A DNA stretch of 45,698 nt from an uncultured Lysobacteraceae bacterium (GCA_946480825.1 CAMLLG010000031.1:1-45698), one strand, 5' to 3'. Positions 9,338-17,775 are shown, counted from the first letter of the stretch. Program-made: numbers and translations. The notes: generated by a model from the sequence alone, not told the origin.

Positions 9338-10597
9338 TCAGCGCGCGCCGCGCGTGGGCGAACCCGGATCCTGCGCCGGATCCTGGTTGGGCTGCTGCGC
9401 GGGTTGCTGCGCGATCGCCTGTTGGCCCTGATTCTGCTGCAGCAGCGCCAGCGACTGCCGGCTGGTGTCGGCCAGCGGCGTCTGCATGCCCGTCTGCAGT
9501 TCGATCTGCGCGTAACGCTGGGTTTCCGGCTGATTGCCCTGGACGGCGAACACGCGGTCGCCGTTGGCGCCGAGGGTCACCCGATCCGGGACGACCCCGG
9601 TGCGCTGCGCTTCGAGCGCGAGCGCGCCCGCGGCGTTCTGGGCCTCGCGGATGCCGATGCCGCGCTCTTCCAGCTGCGGCTGCAACTGGTCGAACATGCG
9701 CTGGTACTGGCGGTTGAAGGCATGATCGGGGTGCGACATCAGCCCGTTCTCGCCGATCCCGTGGCCGAAGGCACGTTCCTGGGCACGGATGACCGCGTCC
9801 ATCCCGTGCATTTCGACGCTGTGCTTGATCGACTTCACCGGGTTGAGGTTCTGCCAGAAGCTCAGCGGGTCCGGATCGGGGAGTTCGACCTTGTTGCCGA
9901 TGGCGTCTGGCATCAGATGGCGAGTGACGATGTTGCGTTCCTGCAGGCCGGTCAGGATTTCGTTGTCGACCGCATAGCGGCGCATCTGGCCGTTCTCGGC
10001 CTGCTGACGGACCGCATCGGGATCCAGACCGACGCGCTCCAGCGTCTTGTCCTTCACGCCGGCGGCGTTGAAGGTGACGGCCGGCGTGTCGGTGGTGGCG
10101 GCGCCGACCGCGGCGAGCCCGCCGCCGAGCGAGTGCCCCGTGATCACGAGATCTTCGCCGAACGCGACCTTGGACTGGCGGGCGAGCGCCATGGCCTGAT
10201 TGTATTGCGACGTCTCGAAGCCCAGACCCTGGCCGAGATTGGTGGCCCAGTCCTTGCCGGCATCGGTGCCGCGATAGGCCAGTGCGTAGCGGCCGTTGCC
10301 GTCGGTGTAGATGTCGGCGTCGAAACCGCTCGCGGCATTGGTGCGCAGCGCGGGGTCGATGCCGACGCGGCGGAACTGTTCGTCGGTCAGCGGCGTCCAG
10401 CCCGCGACTTCGCCGCGCTGGCGATCGTCGGAGCGATACACGTCCTGGGCCATGCGCGCCAGGGTGAGATCGATGTCCTTCGGCGCGGGACCGCGCACTT
10501 CATCGGCGAAGGACGGCCGGACATGGGTCTGACCGGTCAGGGGATCGACCGATTGGCGATCCTGTTGCTGACGCTGGGGATCGAACTGTGCATTCAT
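9338..10597 (-). CDS. Lipase-type T4SS effector with XVIPCD-like C-terminus (copy 2)
   Basis: This 419-residue paralogue of the following gene has the same architecture. Shared blocks include SFADEVRG, LGQGLGFETSQYNQAMALARQ, VITGHSLGGGLA (nucleophile Ser about 156) and PDPDPLSFWQNLNPVKS, plus HSVEMHGMDAV with the candidate catalytic His. The XVIPCD-like part begins at SHPDHAFNRQYQRMFDQL and ends in a Gln/Pro-rich tail (QQPAQQPNQDPAQDP). The ATG has a strong ribosome-binding site, GGAGGAGG. Divergence from copy 1 is concentrated at the N-terminus, the sequence after the hydrolase domain, and the tail. The likely role is an antibacterial lipase; the substrate is unknown. Confidence 0.85.
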   Translation of the reverse strand: MNAQFDPQRQQQDRQSVDPLTGQTHVRPSFADEVRGPAPKDIDLTLARMAQDVYRSDDRQRGEVAGWTPLTDEQFRRVGIDPALRTNAASGFDADIYTDGNGRYALAYRGTDAGKDWATNLGQGLGFETSQYNQAMALARQSKVAFGEDLVITGHSLGGGLAAVGAATTDTPAVTFNAAGVKDKTLERVGLDPDAVRQQAENGQMRRYAVDNEILTGLQERNIVTRHLMPDAIGNKVELPDPDPLSFWQNLNPVKSIKHSVEMHGMDAVIRAQERAFGHGIGENGLMSHPDHAFNRQYQRMFDQLQPQLEERGIGIREAQNAAGALALEAQRTGVVPDRVTLGANGDRVFAVQGNQPETQRYAQIELQTGMQTPLADTSRQSLALLQQNQGQQAIAQQPAQQPNQDPAQDPGSPTRGAR

Positions 10598-10627
10598 CCT
10601 TTGCCTCCTCCGCGAAACCGGTCATGA

Positions 10628-10647
10628 GGTCGGGACTGGGCCCGACC
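10628..10647. other. Hairpin before the first lipase effector
   Basis: GGTCGGG and CCCGACC form a 7-bp stem with a 6-nt loop in the 112-nt gap between the ankyrin gene and the effector. There is no T-run, so it is not a convincing terminator. It may be an mRNA processing or stability element between immunity and toxin genes. Confidence 0.35.
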
Positions 10648-10709
10648 GCGACGTGTTCGCATGGTTACTGAGATATGTATTCGACGTGGGCGGCTGGCGG
10701 CGAACCGGC

Positions 10710-11486
10710 TCAGCGCGCGCCTTCGAGCGGAATATCGTGCGACTTGAGCCAAGCCTCGACCGCTTCGCGCTCGCGCCGCGTCTCGGCGTTGAGCAGCGCC
10801 GCGCGGGTCATGAACAGATAGCGCTGGAAGGTCACACCCTGGCTGTTGCGCGCGGCCGGATCGGCACCGGCATTCAGCAGATCGAGCGCGCGCGCGGGCT
10901 CGTTGATCTGACCGGCGACGTGCAGCGGCGTGTTGCCCATGCGATCGGCCATGCGCGGATCGGCGCCCGCGGCGAGCAGCGCACGGAACTGTTCTTCGCG
11001 TTCTCCCATCAGCGCCGAACGCAGCGGGCCCGCGCCGGTGGAGGGGTTGGCGACGTTGGGATCGACGCCACGGGCCAGCAGTTCGGCGAGATAGGCGCCA
11101 TCGTTGGCCATCGCGGCGGTGTGGACGACGGTGTCGTCGTCGATGCCCGGCTGCAGCGGATCGGCGCCGGCATCGAGCAATGCCTTCATGCTGTCGAGGC
11201 GCTTATTGAGCAACGCCCACTGCAGCAGGGTCACATGCTTGTCGCCGCGGTAGGACAGATCGACGCCCGGGGCGAGGCTGCGGACACGCGCCTCTTCGCC
11301 GGCGGCGACCGCTTCGGCCAACTCGGCCACGCGGGGGTCGGGGAAAATCTCGTGGATATCGAACGCACGGGCTTCTGCGGCGGACGGCATGGCGTGTTTC
11401 TCCCTTGCGCAGGCGGCGGTGGCCGCGCATGCGACGATCATGAGCGAAGCGACGGGGACGGACAGGCGGAACCAGAAGCTCGACAT
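10710..11486 (-). CDS. Ankyrin-repeat lipoprotein, candidate immunity protein
   Basis: The protein has 258 residues. The N-terminus is a lipoprotein signal: a hydrophobic core, then IVAC with the lipobox Cys at residue 20 and Ala after it, which would favour outer-membrane sorting. About residues 60-225 hold four to five ankyrin repeats (LLQWALLNKRLDSMKALLDAG, VHTAAMANDGAYLAELLARG, PLRSALMG...ALLAAG, TPLHVAGQINEPARALDLLNAG). A GGAG ribosome-binding site precedes the ATG. It is directly upstream of two secreted-lipase effectors on the same strand. Periplasmic lipoproteins beside X-Tfes commonly serve as immunity proteins; that role is inferred here from position and export. Confidence 0.8.
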   Translation of the reverse strand: MSSFWFRLSVPVASLMIVACAATAACAREKHAMPSAAEARAFDIHEIFPDPRVAELAEAVAAGEEARVRSLAPGVDLSYRGDKHVTLLQWALLNKRLDSMKALLDAGADPLQPGIDDDTVVHTAAMANDGAYLAELLARGVDPNVANPSTGAGPLRSALMGEREEQFRALLAAGADPRMADRMGNTPLHVAGQINEPARALDLLNAGADPAARNSQGVTFQRYLFMTRAALLNAETRREREAVEAWLKSHDIPLEGAR

Positions 11487-11649
11487 GGCACTCCTGCACG
11501 GAACCGGCGGGTAGCGGGACTGAGTCCCGGGAATCCTGTTCGAATCCTACACCGCGGATGTTGCCGCGAGCCATACGGCTGCGAACGGAATTTCCGCGAC
11601 CGACATCACACTATCGACGCCTCGTCGCAAACGACATACCACCTCCGCG

Positions 11650-12441
11650 TCAACGCGGTGCGGGCGGAACCGTGGGGGCCGGAACCGCAGGGTCGTCAAC
11701 TGCAGGCACCGAAACCGCGGGGGCCGGAGGCACAGGCGCAGTATCGGCCTCGACAGGCGACGGCGATGCCGCCGCCGGGACGAACAACCGCTGTTCGACC
11801 TGGTCGCCCAAAGCGGTGAGCGCGGTCTGCACGGCGGCGTCGATCTCCGCATTCCAGCGCGATCGATACTCGGGATCTGAGCGCTTCATCGGCGTGTCGC
11901 CCAATCGGAAAGGCGCGATCGATCGGGCCCGGAAAGGTTCGTCGTCGATCTTCAGATCGATCACCACGATGAGCGGCACGGTCCCCGACGGGACTTCGTC
12001 GACCACATAGCCGCCGCGAAGATCGACCGGCGCGCATCCGAGCTTGTTGACGTTGTTCATCAATTCGGGGATCAGGCCGGTCATCATCCGCGCATTCATC
12101 GCGCGGATCTGCGCCGCACGGTTCACGTGGATCGCGAACGCCTGCAGCGACACCCGCTTGCCGGCCAGACGCTCGCCGAAACGCTGCCCCAGCATCGCGT
12201 TCAGCAGCACGGGCAGATCCGGATCGATGTCGCGCTCACCGAGGCGCATCGAGCCGTAGGCGCAATTCGTGATCAGCAGCGACTCCGTGGCGCTCCTGAA
12301 GCTTTTGGGATCGCGTTGATCCTCGAACGCATGCGCCACCGCCGGCATGGGGTCCGGCGGGGTGAGCTGGGTCGGATGCGAAAGCGCCGTGAGCGCGACG
12401 ATGCAGAACGTCGCGCAGGCGATCCGGGACAGGACATTCAT
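11650..12441 (-). CDS. Exported protein of unknown function
   Basis: With a start at 12441 the product is 263 residues: MNVLSRIACATFCIVALTALS is a plausible signal peptide. An upstream GTG at 12465 would add eight residues, but its ribosome-binding site is too close. The mature part has a central alpha/beta-looking region with two Cys (TNCAYGSMRLGERD, KLGCAPVDLRGGY) that could form a disulfide, and a Pro/Ala/Val-rich low-complexity tail over the last 45 residues. I do not recognise the family. It sits between infC and the ankyrin lipoprotein and so belongs to the inserted block. A second immunity protein is one possibility. Confidence 0.7.
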   Translation of the reverse strand: MNVLSRIACATFCIVALTALSHPTQLTPPDPMPAVAHAFEDQRDPKSFRSATESLLITNCAYGSMRLGERDIDPDLPVLLNAMLGQRFGERLAGKRVSLQAFAIHVNRAAQIRAMNARMMTGLIPELMNNVNKLGCAPVDLRGGYVVDEVPSGTVPLIVVIDLKIDDEPFRARSIAPFRLGDTPMKRSDPEYRSRWNAEIDAAVQTALTALGDQVEQRLFVPAAASPSPVEADTAPVPPAPAVSVPAVDDPAVPAPTVPPAPR

Positions 12442-12474
12442 GGCATGCGCGTGCGGGTCACGCACGCCTCCGGG

Positions 12475-12999
12475 TTACTTCTTCTTCGGTGCGATCATCA
12501 TGACCATCTGCCGGCCTTCGAGGCGCGGGCGCGATTCGATCACGATGTCTTCGCCGAGATCGGCTTCGATGCGGTTGGCCATCTCGCGCCCCAGTTCCAT
12601 GTGGCTCATCTCGCGTCCGCGGAACCGGATGTTCACCTTGATCTTGTCGCCTTCGGCCAGGAACTCGCGCATCTTGCGCAGCTTGATCTGGTAGTCGCCT
12701 TCGTCGGTGACCGGACGGAATTTGACTTCCTTGATTTCGACGACCTTCTGCTTCTTCTTGGCAGCGGCGGCCTTTTTCTGCGTCTCGAACTTGAACTTGC
12801 CGAAGTCCATGATGCGGCAGACCGGCGGATCCGCGTTCGGCTGGATCTCGACGAGATCGAGGCCTTCGTCCTCGGCCTTGGCCAATGCTTCGTCACGCGA
12901 CATGACGCCGATCATTTCGCCGTCGCTGCCGATCACGCGCACGCGCGGCACGCGGATTTCGTGATTCTTGCGGTTCTGCTTGTCCTGGGGGGTGCTGAT
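12475..12999 (-). CDS. infC: Translation initiation factor IF-3 (AUC start)
   Basis: The product is 174 residues. Conserved IF-3 blocks run throughout: [46 protein letters not shown], a lysine-rich linker, [31 protein letters not shown] and RFRGREMSH, ending MIAPKKK. Conserved sequence extends 16 codons upstream of the first GTG, to an ATC at 12999-12997 preceded by GGAG with 8-nt spacing; no ATG or GTG is available there. Rare AUU/AUC-type starts are the known means by which IF-3 represses its own translation. It follows thrS by 57 nt. Confidence 0.93.
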   Translation of the reverse strand: MSTPQDKQNRKNHEIRVPRVRVIGSDGEMIGVMSRDEALAKAEDEGLDLVEIQPNADPPVCRIMDFGKFKFETQKKAAAAKKKQKVVEIKEVKFRPVTDEGDYQIKLRKMREFLAEGDKIKVNIRFRGREMSHMELGREMANRIEADLGEDIVIESRPRLEGRQMVMMIAPKKK

Positions 13000-13056
13000 A
13001 TCGCTGTCTCCAAAAGGAAAAGTTCCGTCCGGCGGTCGCGCCGGACGGGATTCGCA

Positions 13057-14961
13057 TCATGCCGCCGCAGGTTCGTCCGCGATGCGCGCGACGAAATCGG
13101 AGAGAGTCATGGACCCCAGATCTTCCCCGCCCCGCGTACGCACCGCAACCAGGCCGTTGTCGCGCTCGCGATCCCCGATCACGAGCAGGTACGGCACCCG
13201 CTGCAGCGTGTGCTCGCGAATCTTATAGCCGATTTTCTCGTTCCGCAAATCGGCCGCAACCCGGAGACCTTGATTCATAAGGGTTTTCCGGACCTGTTCG
13301 ACATATTCGGCCTGCGCGTCGGTGATATTCATCACCACGGCCTGGATCGGGGCCAGCCAGGCGGGCATCTGGCCGGCATGATGCTCGATCAGAATGCCGA
13401 TGAAACGCTCCATCGAGCCGACGATGGCGCGGTGCAGCATGACCGGATGCCGGCGCTGGCTGTGCTCGTCCACGTATTCGGCGCCGAGGCGGCCGGGCAT
13501 CATGAAATCGACCTGCATCGTGCCCAGCTGCCAGGTCCGGCCGATGGCGTCCTTGAGGTGATATTCGATCTTCGGGCCGTAGAAGGCGCCCTCGCCGGGC
13601 AGTTCTTCCCAGGCCACCCCCGCCGAGCGCAGGGCCGAACGCAGTGCGTCCTCGGCCTTGTCCCAGGTGGCGTCGTCGCCGAGGCGCGATTCCGGGCGGA
13701 GCGCGATCTTGATCTGGATGTCCGAGAAGCCGAAGTGGGTGTAGACCTGCAGCGCCTGTTCGTGGAATGCGCGGACCTCGGATTCGATCTGGCTCTCGGT
13801 GCAGAAGATGTGGCCGTCGTCCTGGGTGAAGCCGCGCACGCGGAGAATGCCGTGCAGCGCGCCGGAGGGCTCGTTGCGGTGGCAGGCGCCGAATTCGCCG
13901 TAACGGATCGGCAGGTCGCGGTAGCTGTGCAGGCCCTGATTGAAGACCTGGACATGGCCCGGGCAGTTCATCGGCTTCAGCGCGTAGGTGCGCTTCTCCG
14001 ATTCGGTGAAGAACATGTTGTCTTTGTAGTTGTCCCAGTGGCCGGACTTCTGCCACAGCGACACGTCGAGGATCTGCGGGCAGCGCACTTCCTGATAGCC
14101 GCTGTCGCGATACACCTTGCGCATGTACTGCTCGACCACCTGCCAGATCGCCCAGCCCTTCGGATGCCAGAAGATCAGGCCCGGGCCCTCTTCCTGCAGA
14201 TGGAACAGATCCTGTGCCTTGGCGATCTTCCGGTGGTCGCGCTTCTCCGCTTCTTCGAGCTGATGCAGGTAAGCCTTGAGATCCTTGTCGTTCAACCAGG
14301 CCGTGCCGTAGATGCGGCTGAGCATCTGGTTGCTGGAATCGCCGCGCCAATAGGCGCCGGCGACCTTCATCAGTTTGAACGCGCGCAGTTTGTCGGTCGC
14401 CGGCACGTGCGGGCCGCGGCAGAGATCGGTGAATTCGCCCTGCGAATACAGCGACAGAGCCTGATCGGCCGGAATGCTTTCGATGATTTCGGCCTTGTAG
14501 TGTTCGCCGAGCCCCTTGAAGAAGGCGACGGCGTCGTCGCGCGATTTCACGCTGCGGCCGACCGGATGCGCTTCCTTCACGATCTTCTGCATCTCGGCCT
14601 CGATCGCCGGCAGGTCTTCCGGCGTGAACGGACGTTCGTAGGCGAAGTCGTAATAAAAGCCGTTGTCGATCACCGGGCCGATGGTGACCTGCGCGCCGGG
14701 GAACAAACGCTGTACGGCCTGCGCCAGCAGATGCGCGGTGGAGTGGCGGAGGATGTCGAGCGCGTCGGGGTGCTTGTCGGTGACGATCTCGAGCGAGGCG
14801 TCGCGTTCGATGCGGAAACCGGTGTCGACGAGCTGGCCGTCGACCTTGCCGGCCAGCGCGGCCTTGGCCAGACCGGCACCGATGGAGGCGGCGACATCGC
14901 CGACCGTGGGAGCGGATTCGAATTCGCGGCGGCTGCCGTCGGGGAGCGTGATGGCGATCAT
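13057..14961 (-). CDS. thrS: Threonyl-tRNA synthetase
   Basis: At 634 residues this is full length. The N-terminal TGS domain covers about 1-60 and is followed by the editing domain with the HxxxH motif HSTAH at 73-77. The class II core has [10 protein letters not shown] (zinc Cys), [30 protein letters not shown] (motif 2), [21 protein letters not shown] (motif 3 with zinc His) and a C-terminal anticodon-binding domain ([22 protein letters not shown]). It starts the translation cluster. Its 5' leader of about 190 nt carries a probable attenuator. Confidence 0.98.
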   Translation of the reverse strand: MIAITLPDGSRREFESAPTVGDVAASIGAGLAKAALAGKVDGQLVDTGFRIERDASLEIVTDKHPDALDILRHSTAHLLAQAVQRLFPGAQVTIGPVIDNGFYYDFAYERPFTPEDLPAIEAEMQKIVKEAHPVGRSVKSRDDAVAFFKGLGEHYKAEIIESIPADQALSLYSQGEFTDLCRGPHVPATDKLRAFKLMKVAGAYWRGDSSNQMLSRIYGTAWLNDKDLKAYLHQLEEAEKRDHRKIAKAQDLFHLQEEGPGLIFWHPKGWAIWQVVEQYMRKVYRDSGYQEVRCPQILDVSLWQKSGHWDNYKDNMFFTESEKRTYALKPMNCPGHVQVFNQGLHSYRDLPIRYGEFGACHRNEPSGALHGILRVRGFTQDDGHIFCTESQIESEVRAFHEQALQVYTHFGFSDIQIKIALRPESRLGDDATWDKAEDALRSALRSAGVAWEELPGEGAFYGPKIEYHLKDAIGRTWQLGTMQVDFMMPGRLGAEYVDEHSQRRHPVMLHRAIVGSMERFIGILIEHHAGQMPAWLAPIQAVVMNITDAQAEYVEQVRKTLMNQGLRVAADLRNEKIGYKIREHTLQRVPYLLVIGDRERDNGLVAVRTRGGEDLGSMTLSDFVARIADEPAAA

Positions 14962-15021
14962 GGGGATGCGGGCTGTCGTCGATGGGGCGCGCCGTGGCGC
15001 ACCGTGAAAAATGGGATGGCA

Positions 15022-15070
15022 ACAAAAAAGCGCCCCGAAGGCGCTTTCGCGTGGTCGCGAGCCTCGGGCG
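15022..15070 (-). terminator. Intrinsic terminator and competing antiterminator in the thrS leader
   Basis: The terminator stem AAAGCGCC (15047-15040) and GGCGCTTT (15034-15027) has 8 bp and a 5-nt loop, followed by a T-run (TTTTTTGTTG counting from inside the stem). It lies between the thrS promoter and the thrS start, where no other minus-strand gene ends. An alternative pairing exists: CGCCCGAGGC (15070-15061) with GCCTTCGGGGCG (15042-15031), 10 bp with two bulged bases. It uses the loop and part of both terminator arms, so the two folds should be mutually exclusive. Confidence 0.6.
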
Positions 15071-15076
15071 GATCGA

Positions 15077-15100
15077 TCAGGGGCGGATGGTAGTGCTCAT
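15077..15100 (-). CDS. Candidate thrS leader peptide (MSTTIRP)
   Basis: In the thrS leader an ATG at 15100-15098 opens a seven-codon frame, ATG AGC ACT ACC ATC CGC CCC TGA, with two adjacent Thr codons and an Ile codon. The Shine-Dalgarno is weak (GAG about 8 nt upstream). The stop lies 7 nt before the strand that would form the antiterminator. A ribosome finishing the peptide would mask that strand; one stalled at the Thr codons would leave it free. This is the geometry expected for attenuation by charged tRNA-Thr. It is an inference from layout only. Confidence 0.5.
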   Translation of the reverse strand: MSTTIRP

Positions 15101-15157
15101 GTCGCACGCTCGGCGCCGGTTTCCCGGGGCCACCTCGGTTCTGTCGCGGATACGGCA

Positions 15158-15186
15158 AAGTTAGGCGCCGGGCCAGCGAAAGTCAA
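15158..15186 (-). promoter_or_regulatory. Promoter of thrS
   Basis: On the minus strand TTGACT (15186-15181), an exact 17-nt spacer and TAACTT (15163-15158) make a good sigma70 promoter. The start would be near 15152, giving a leader of about 190 nt before the thrS ATG. Confidence 0.7.
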
Positions 15187-15257
15187 CGAATACAGCCGGT
15201 TCCGGCGCCCTCGCATCGCGGCCACGGCCGCCATCCCCGCGGACCGACGGCAGGCTC

Positions 15258-15263
15258 TACACT
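15258..15263 (+). promoter_or_regulatory. Possible -10 box for the aminotransferase gene
   Basis: TACACT lies 38 nt upstream of the ATG at 15301, divergent from the thrS promoter. No good -35 box accompanies it. The rest of 15190-15300 shows nothing else I can support. Confidence 0.3.
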
Positions 15264-15300
15264 CGGGTCTCTTCGGGACGCAGGCGGACGAGGGCCGGCG

Positions 15301-16257
15301 ATGGCGCAGAGCATTCACGATTTCCACGACGACCCGCGCAACGCGGACATCCGCATCTGGATCAACGGCACGCTGAAGCCGCGCGCCGAGGCCACCGTCT
15401 CGGTGTTCGACAGCGGGTTCGTGCTCGGCGACGGCGTGTGGGAAGGGCTGCGGGTGATCGACGGTCACCCGGTCTTCCTCGACGAACATCTCGACCGCCT
15501 GTTCGAGGGCGCCAAGGCGATCGCGCTGGAGATCGGCATGGACCGCGCGCAGCTGACCCGCGCGATCTACGACACGCTCGATACGAACGGCATGCGCGAC
15601 GGCGTGCATCTTCGGCTGATGGTGTCGCGCGGCGTGAAGCGCACGCCCTACCAGGACCCGCGCGTCACCGTCGGCCCGGCCACGGTCGTGATCATTCCCG
15701 AATTCAAGGTCGCCAAACCGGAAACGCTCGCGAGCGGCCTGAAGCTGTTCACCGTGCACGTGCGCCGCGGCTATCCGGACGTGCAGGACCCGAAGCTCAA
15801 CAGCCACAGCAAGCTCAACTGCATCACCGCCTGCATTCAAGCCACCCAGGCCGGCGCCGACGAGGCGCTGATGCTCGATCCGCACGGTTTCGTGGCGACC
15901 TGCAATTCCACGCATTTCTTCATCGTCCGCAAGGGCGAGGTGTGGACGTCCACGGGCGACTACTGCCTCGGCGGCATCACCCGCGCCAACGTGCTCCGCG
16001 CGTGCAGGGAAGCCGGGATTCCATGCTTCGAAAAGAACTTCAGCCTGACCCAGGCGTATTCGGCCGACGAGGCGTTCACGACCGGCACGTTCGCGGGTCT
16101 GGCGCCGGTGCGCGAGATCGACGGCCGCCGGATCGGAGACGATGCGCAGGGCGACGGCGGCGCCCTGCCCGGCCCGATGACCTCGCGATTGCAGGCGCTG
16201 TATCGCGATCTGATCGCGCGCGACGTGGCCTTCCGCGCGGGCGTGCGCCTCGCATGA
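15301..16257 (+). CDS. Class IV (fold-type IV PLP) aminotransferase
   Basis: This 318-residue member of the branched-chain / D-amino acid aminotransferase / ADC lyase superfamily has FDSGFVLGDGVWEGLRV near 36-52 (the DxGFxxGDGV signature), the PLP lysine about 171 in LNSHSKLNCI, and the ALMLDPHGFVATCNSTHFF block typical of the fold. Substrate cannot be fixed; branched-chain amino acids are likeliest. GAGG precedes the ATG at a suitable distance. It overlaps the next gene by ATGA, so the two are translationally coupled, which suggests a joint function. Confidence 0.88.
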   Translation: MAQSIHDFHDDPRNADIRIWINGTLKPRAEATVSVFDSGFVLGDGVWEGLRVIDGHPVFLDEHLDRLFEGAKAIALEIGMDRAQLTRAIYDTLDTNGMRDGVHLRLMVSRGVKRTPYQDPRVTVGPATVVIIPEFKVAKPETLASGLKLFTVHVRRGYPDVQDPKLNSHSKLNCITACIQATQAGADEALMLDPHGFVATCNSTHFFIVRKGEVWTSTGDYCLGGITRANVLRACREAGIPCFEKNFSLTQAYSADEAFTTGTFAGLAPVREIDGRRIGDDAQGDGGALPGPMTSRLQALYRDLIARDVAFRAGVRLA

Positions 16258-16985
16258 CCCTGCGGATCGCGATGTGGAGCGGTCCGCGCAACATTTCCAC
16301 GGCGATGATGCGCGCCTGGGAGAACCGCGGCGACTGCGCGGTGAGCGACGAGCCGCTGTATGCGGCGTATCTCGCCGAAACCGGGCTGGATCACCCGGGC
16401 CGCGATGCGGTCATCGCCGCCGGCGACACCCACTGGCGCCGCGTGGTCGATGCCCTGCTCGGCCCTGCACCGCAGGGCGCACCGCTCTGGTACCAGAAAC
16501 ACATGAGCCATCATCTGTTGCCGGACATGGCGGTCGATTGGGTGCTCGGGCTGCGCAACGTGTTCCTGATCCGCGATCCCGCCGAAGTGGTCGCGTCGTA
16601 TCTGAAATCGCGGGCGACGGTGACGCCGGACGACATCGGCCTGCCGCAGCAGGGTCGCCTGTTCGACCTGCTGCGCGAACGGCTCGGCGAGACGCCGCCG
16701 GTGATCGATGCGGGCGATTTCCTGCGCGCGCCCGAGGCGCATCTGCGCGCGCTGTGCGCGCGGCTGGGCATCGCATTCACGACGCGGATGCTGGCATGGC
16801 CCGCGGGGCCGCGCGACAGCGACGGCGTGTGGGCGCCCCACTGGTACGACGCGGTCTGGAAATCCACCGGTTTCGAACCGTGGCGCCCACGCGAGGACCG
16901 TCTGGACGGCGAAGCGCAGGCCGTCGCCGACGCCTGCCGACCGGTCTACGAACGTCTCCGCGGCTTCCGGATCCGGGTCGACTGA
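16254..16985 (+). CDS. Sulfotransferase-like P-loop protein
   Basis: The product is 243 residues and starts MTLRIAMWSGPRNISTAMMRAW. WSGPRNISTAMM is the 5'-phosphosulfate-binding-loop type of P-loop of the sulfotransferase fold, and LRNVFLIRDPAEVVASYLKS is the matching 3'-phosphate motif with Arg, Asp and Ser. True PAPS transfer has not been shown for this bacterial subgroup as far as I know. It is coupled to the class IV aminotransferase by a 4-nt overlap and is convergent with the phosphopantetheinyl transferase gene. Confidence 0.8.
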   Translation: MTLRIAMWSGPRNISTAMMRAWENRGDCAVSDEPLYAAYLAETGLDHPGRDAVIAAGDTHWRRVVDALLGPAPQGAPLWYQKHMSHHLLPDMAVDWVLGLRNVFLIRDPAEVVASYLKSRATVTPDDIGLPQQGRLFDLLRERLGETPPVIDAGDFLRAPEAHLRALCARLGIAFTTRMLAWPAGPRDSDGVWAPHWYDAVWKSTGFEPWRPREDRLDGEAQAVADACRPVYERLRGFRIRVD

Positions 16986-16990
16986 GCGCG

Positions 16991-17644
16991 TCAGCGCCGC
17001 GGCAACAGCACTGCGCTGGCGATATGGCCATCGGCGATGCGGAAGCGACCATCGATGCGGACATGACCCGGCAAGGTGGCTTCGGGCACCAGAACCTCGG
17101 CGACGAAACCGTCCTCGCCTTCGAAGGCGACATCGACCTGATGGAAATCGAGATACACGCGGCGGCGCGGATACACCGCCTTGTAGACCGCTTCCTTGAT
17201 CGAAAAGACCAACAGACCGCCGAGCGGGCGCAACGCTGACGGCAGCAGATCGATCCGGGTGCGTTCCGCATCGCTCACGATCCGCGGCAGCAGATATTCG
17301 GGCACCGGCGCGGCGGGCTCCACATCCACGCCGACCCCCTCGGCATGCGCGGCGGATGCGACGGCGACAGCGCAGAGACTGGGGCAATGGGTGATCGAGC
17401 CGACGACCGTCTGCGGCCAGATCGGCACCCGGTCCCGATCGCTGAGCAGCGCGTCGATCTCCGCGCCGGCGTCGCGCAACAGCCTGCGCGCCAGGATCCT
17501 GCCCGCCGCGAACTCGCGACACCGCTGTGCCACCGCGCGTTCGACGACACCGCGTTCGAGCGGCGGCAGACATGCCGGGTCGGCATCCGCCGGCGCCATT
17601 TCGGCGATCGATACGAGGCTCGGGAGCAATGGGCGGAACAGCAT
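16991..17644 (-). CDS. 4'-phosphopantetheinyl transferase (Sfp/EntD type)
   Basis: This 217-residue enzyme moves phosphopantetheine from CoA to carrier-protein serines. It carries RCREFAAGRILARRLL (41-56), WPQTVVGSITHCP (76-88), the metal-binding VGVDVEP (104-110) and FSIKEAVYKAVYP (147-159). The start MLFRPLLPS at 17644 is preferred over an Arg-rich extension reaching 17704. In Xanthomonas an enzyme of this kind serves xanthomonadin or polyketide synthesis; the partner here is not visible. tRNA-Val and its terminator lie upstream. Confidence 0.88.
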   Translation of the reverse strand: MLFRPLLPSLVSIAEMAPADADPACLPPLERGVVERAVAQRCREFAAGRILARRLLRDAGAEIDALLSDRDRVPIWPQTVVGSITHCPSLCAVAVASAAHAEGVGVDVEPAAPVPEYLLPRIVSDAERTRIDLLPSALRPLGGLLVFSIKEAVYKAVYPRRRVYLDFHQVDVAFEGEDGFVAEVLVPEATLPGHVRIDGRFRIADGHIASAVLLPRR

Positions 17645-17721
17645 CGGACGTCCTCTGTCGGCGACGCGGCGTGGGGGCCGGCGAATGCGCCTCCGCATCG
17701 GCACCCTGCGATTTCAGGGGC

Positions 17722-17760
17722 CCGAAAAACGAAACGGCGCAGCATGGAATGCTACGCCGT
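17722..17760 (-). terminator. Terminator of tRNA-Val
   Basis: A 12-bp stem (17760-17749 with 17745-17734, one G-U pair) with a 3-nt loop is followed on the minus strand by TTTCGTTTTTC. It starts 16 nt past the tRNA 3' end. Confidence 0.85.
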
Positions 17761-17775
17761 TCGACCACATGCGAG

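Noticed and set aside
10598..10709. Separate promoter for the lipase effectors
   Set aside because: The gap contains a small AT-rich spot (ATACATAT) but no paired -35 and -10 boxes of usable quality, so no promoter is called.
15022..15150. T-box riboswitch for thrS
   Set aside because: No T-box consensus or specifier stem is seen, and T-boxes are essentially absent from gammaproteobacteria; a translated leader explains the layout better.
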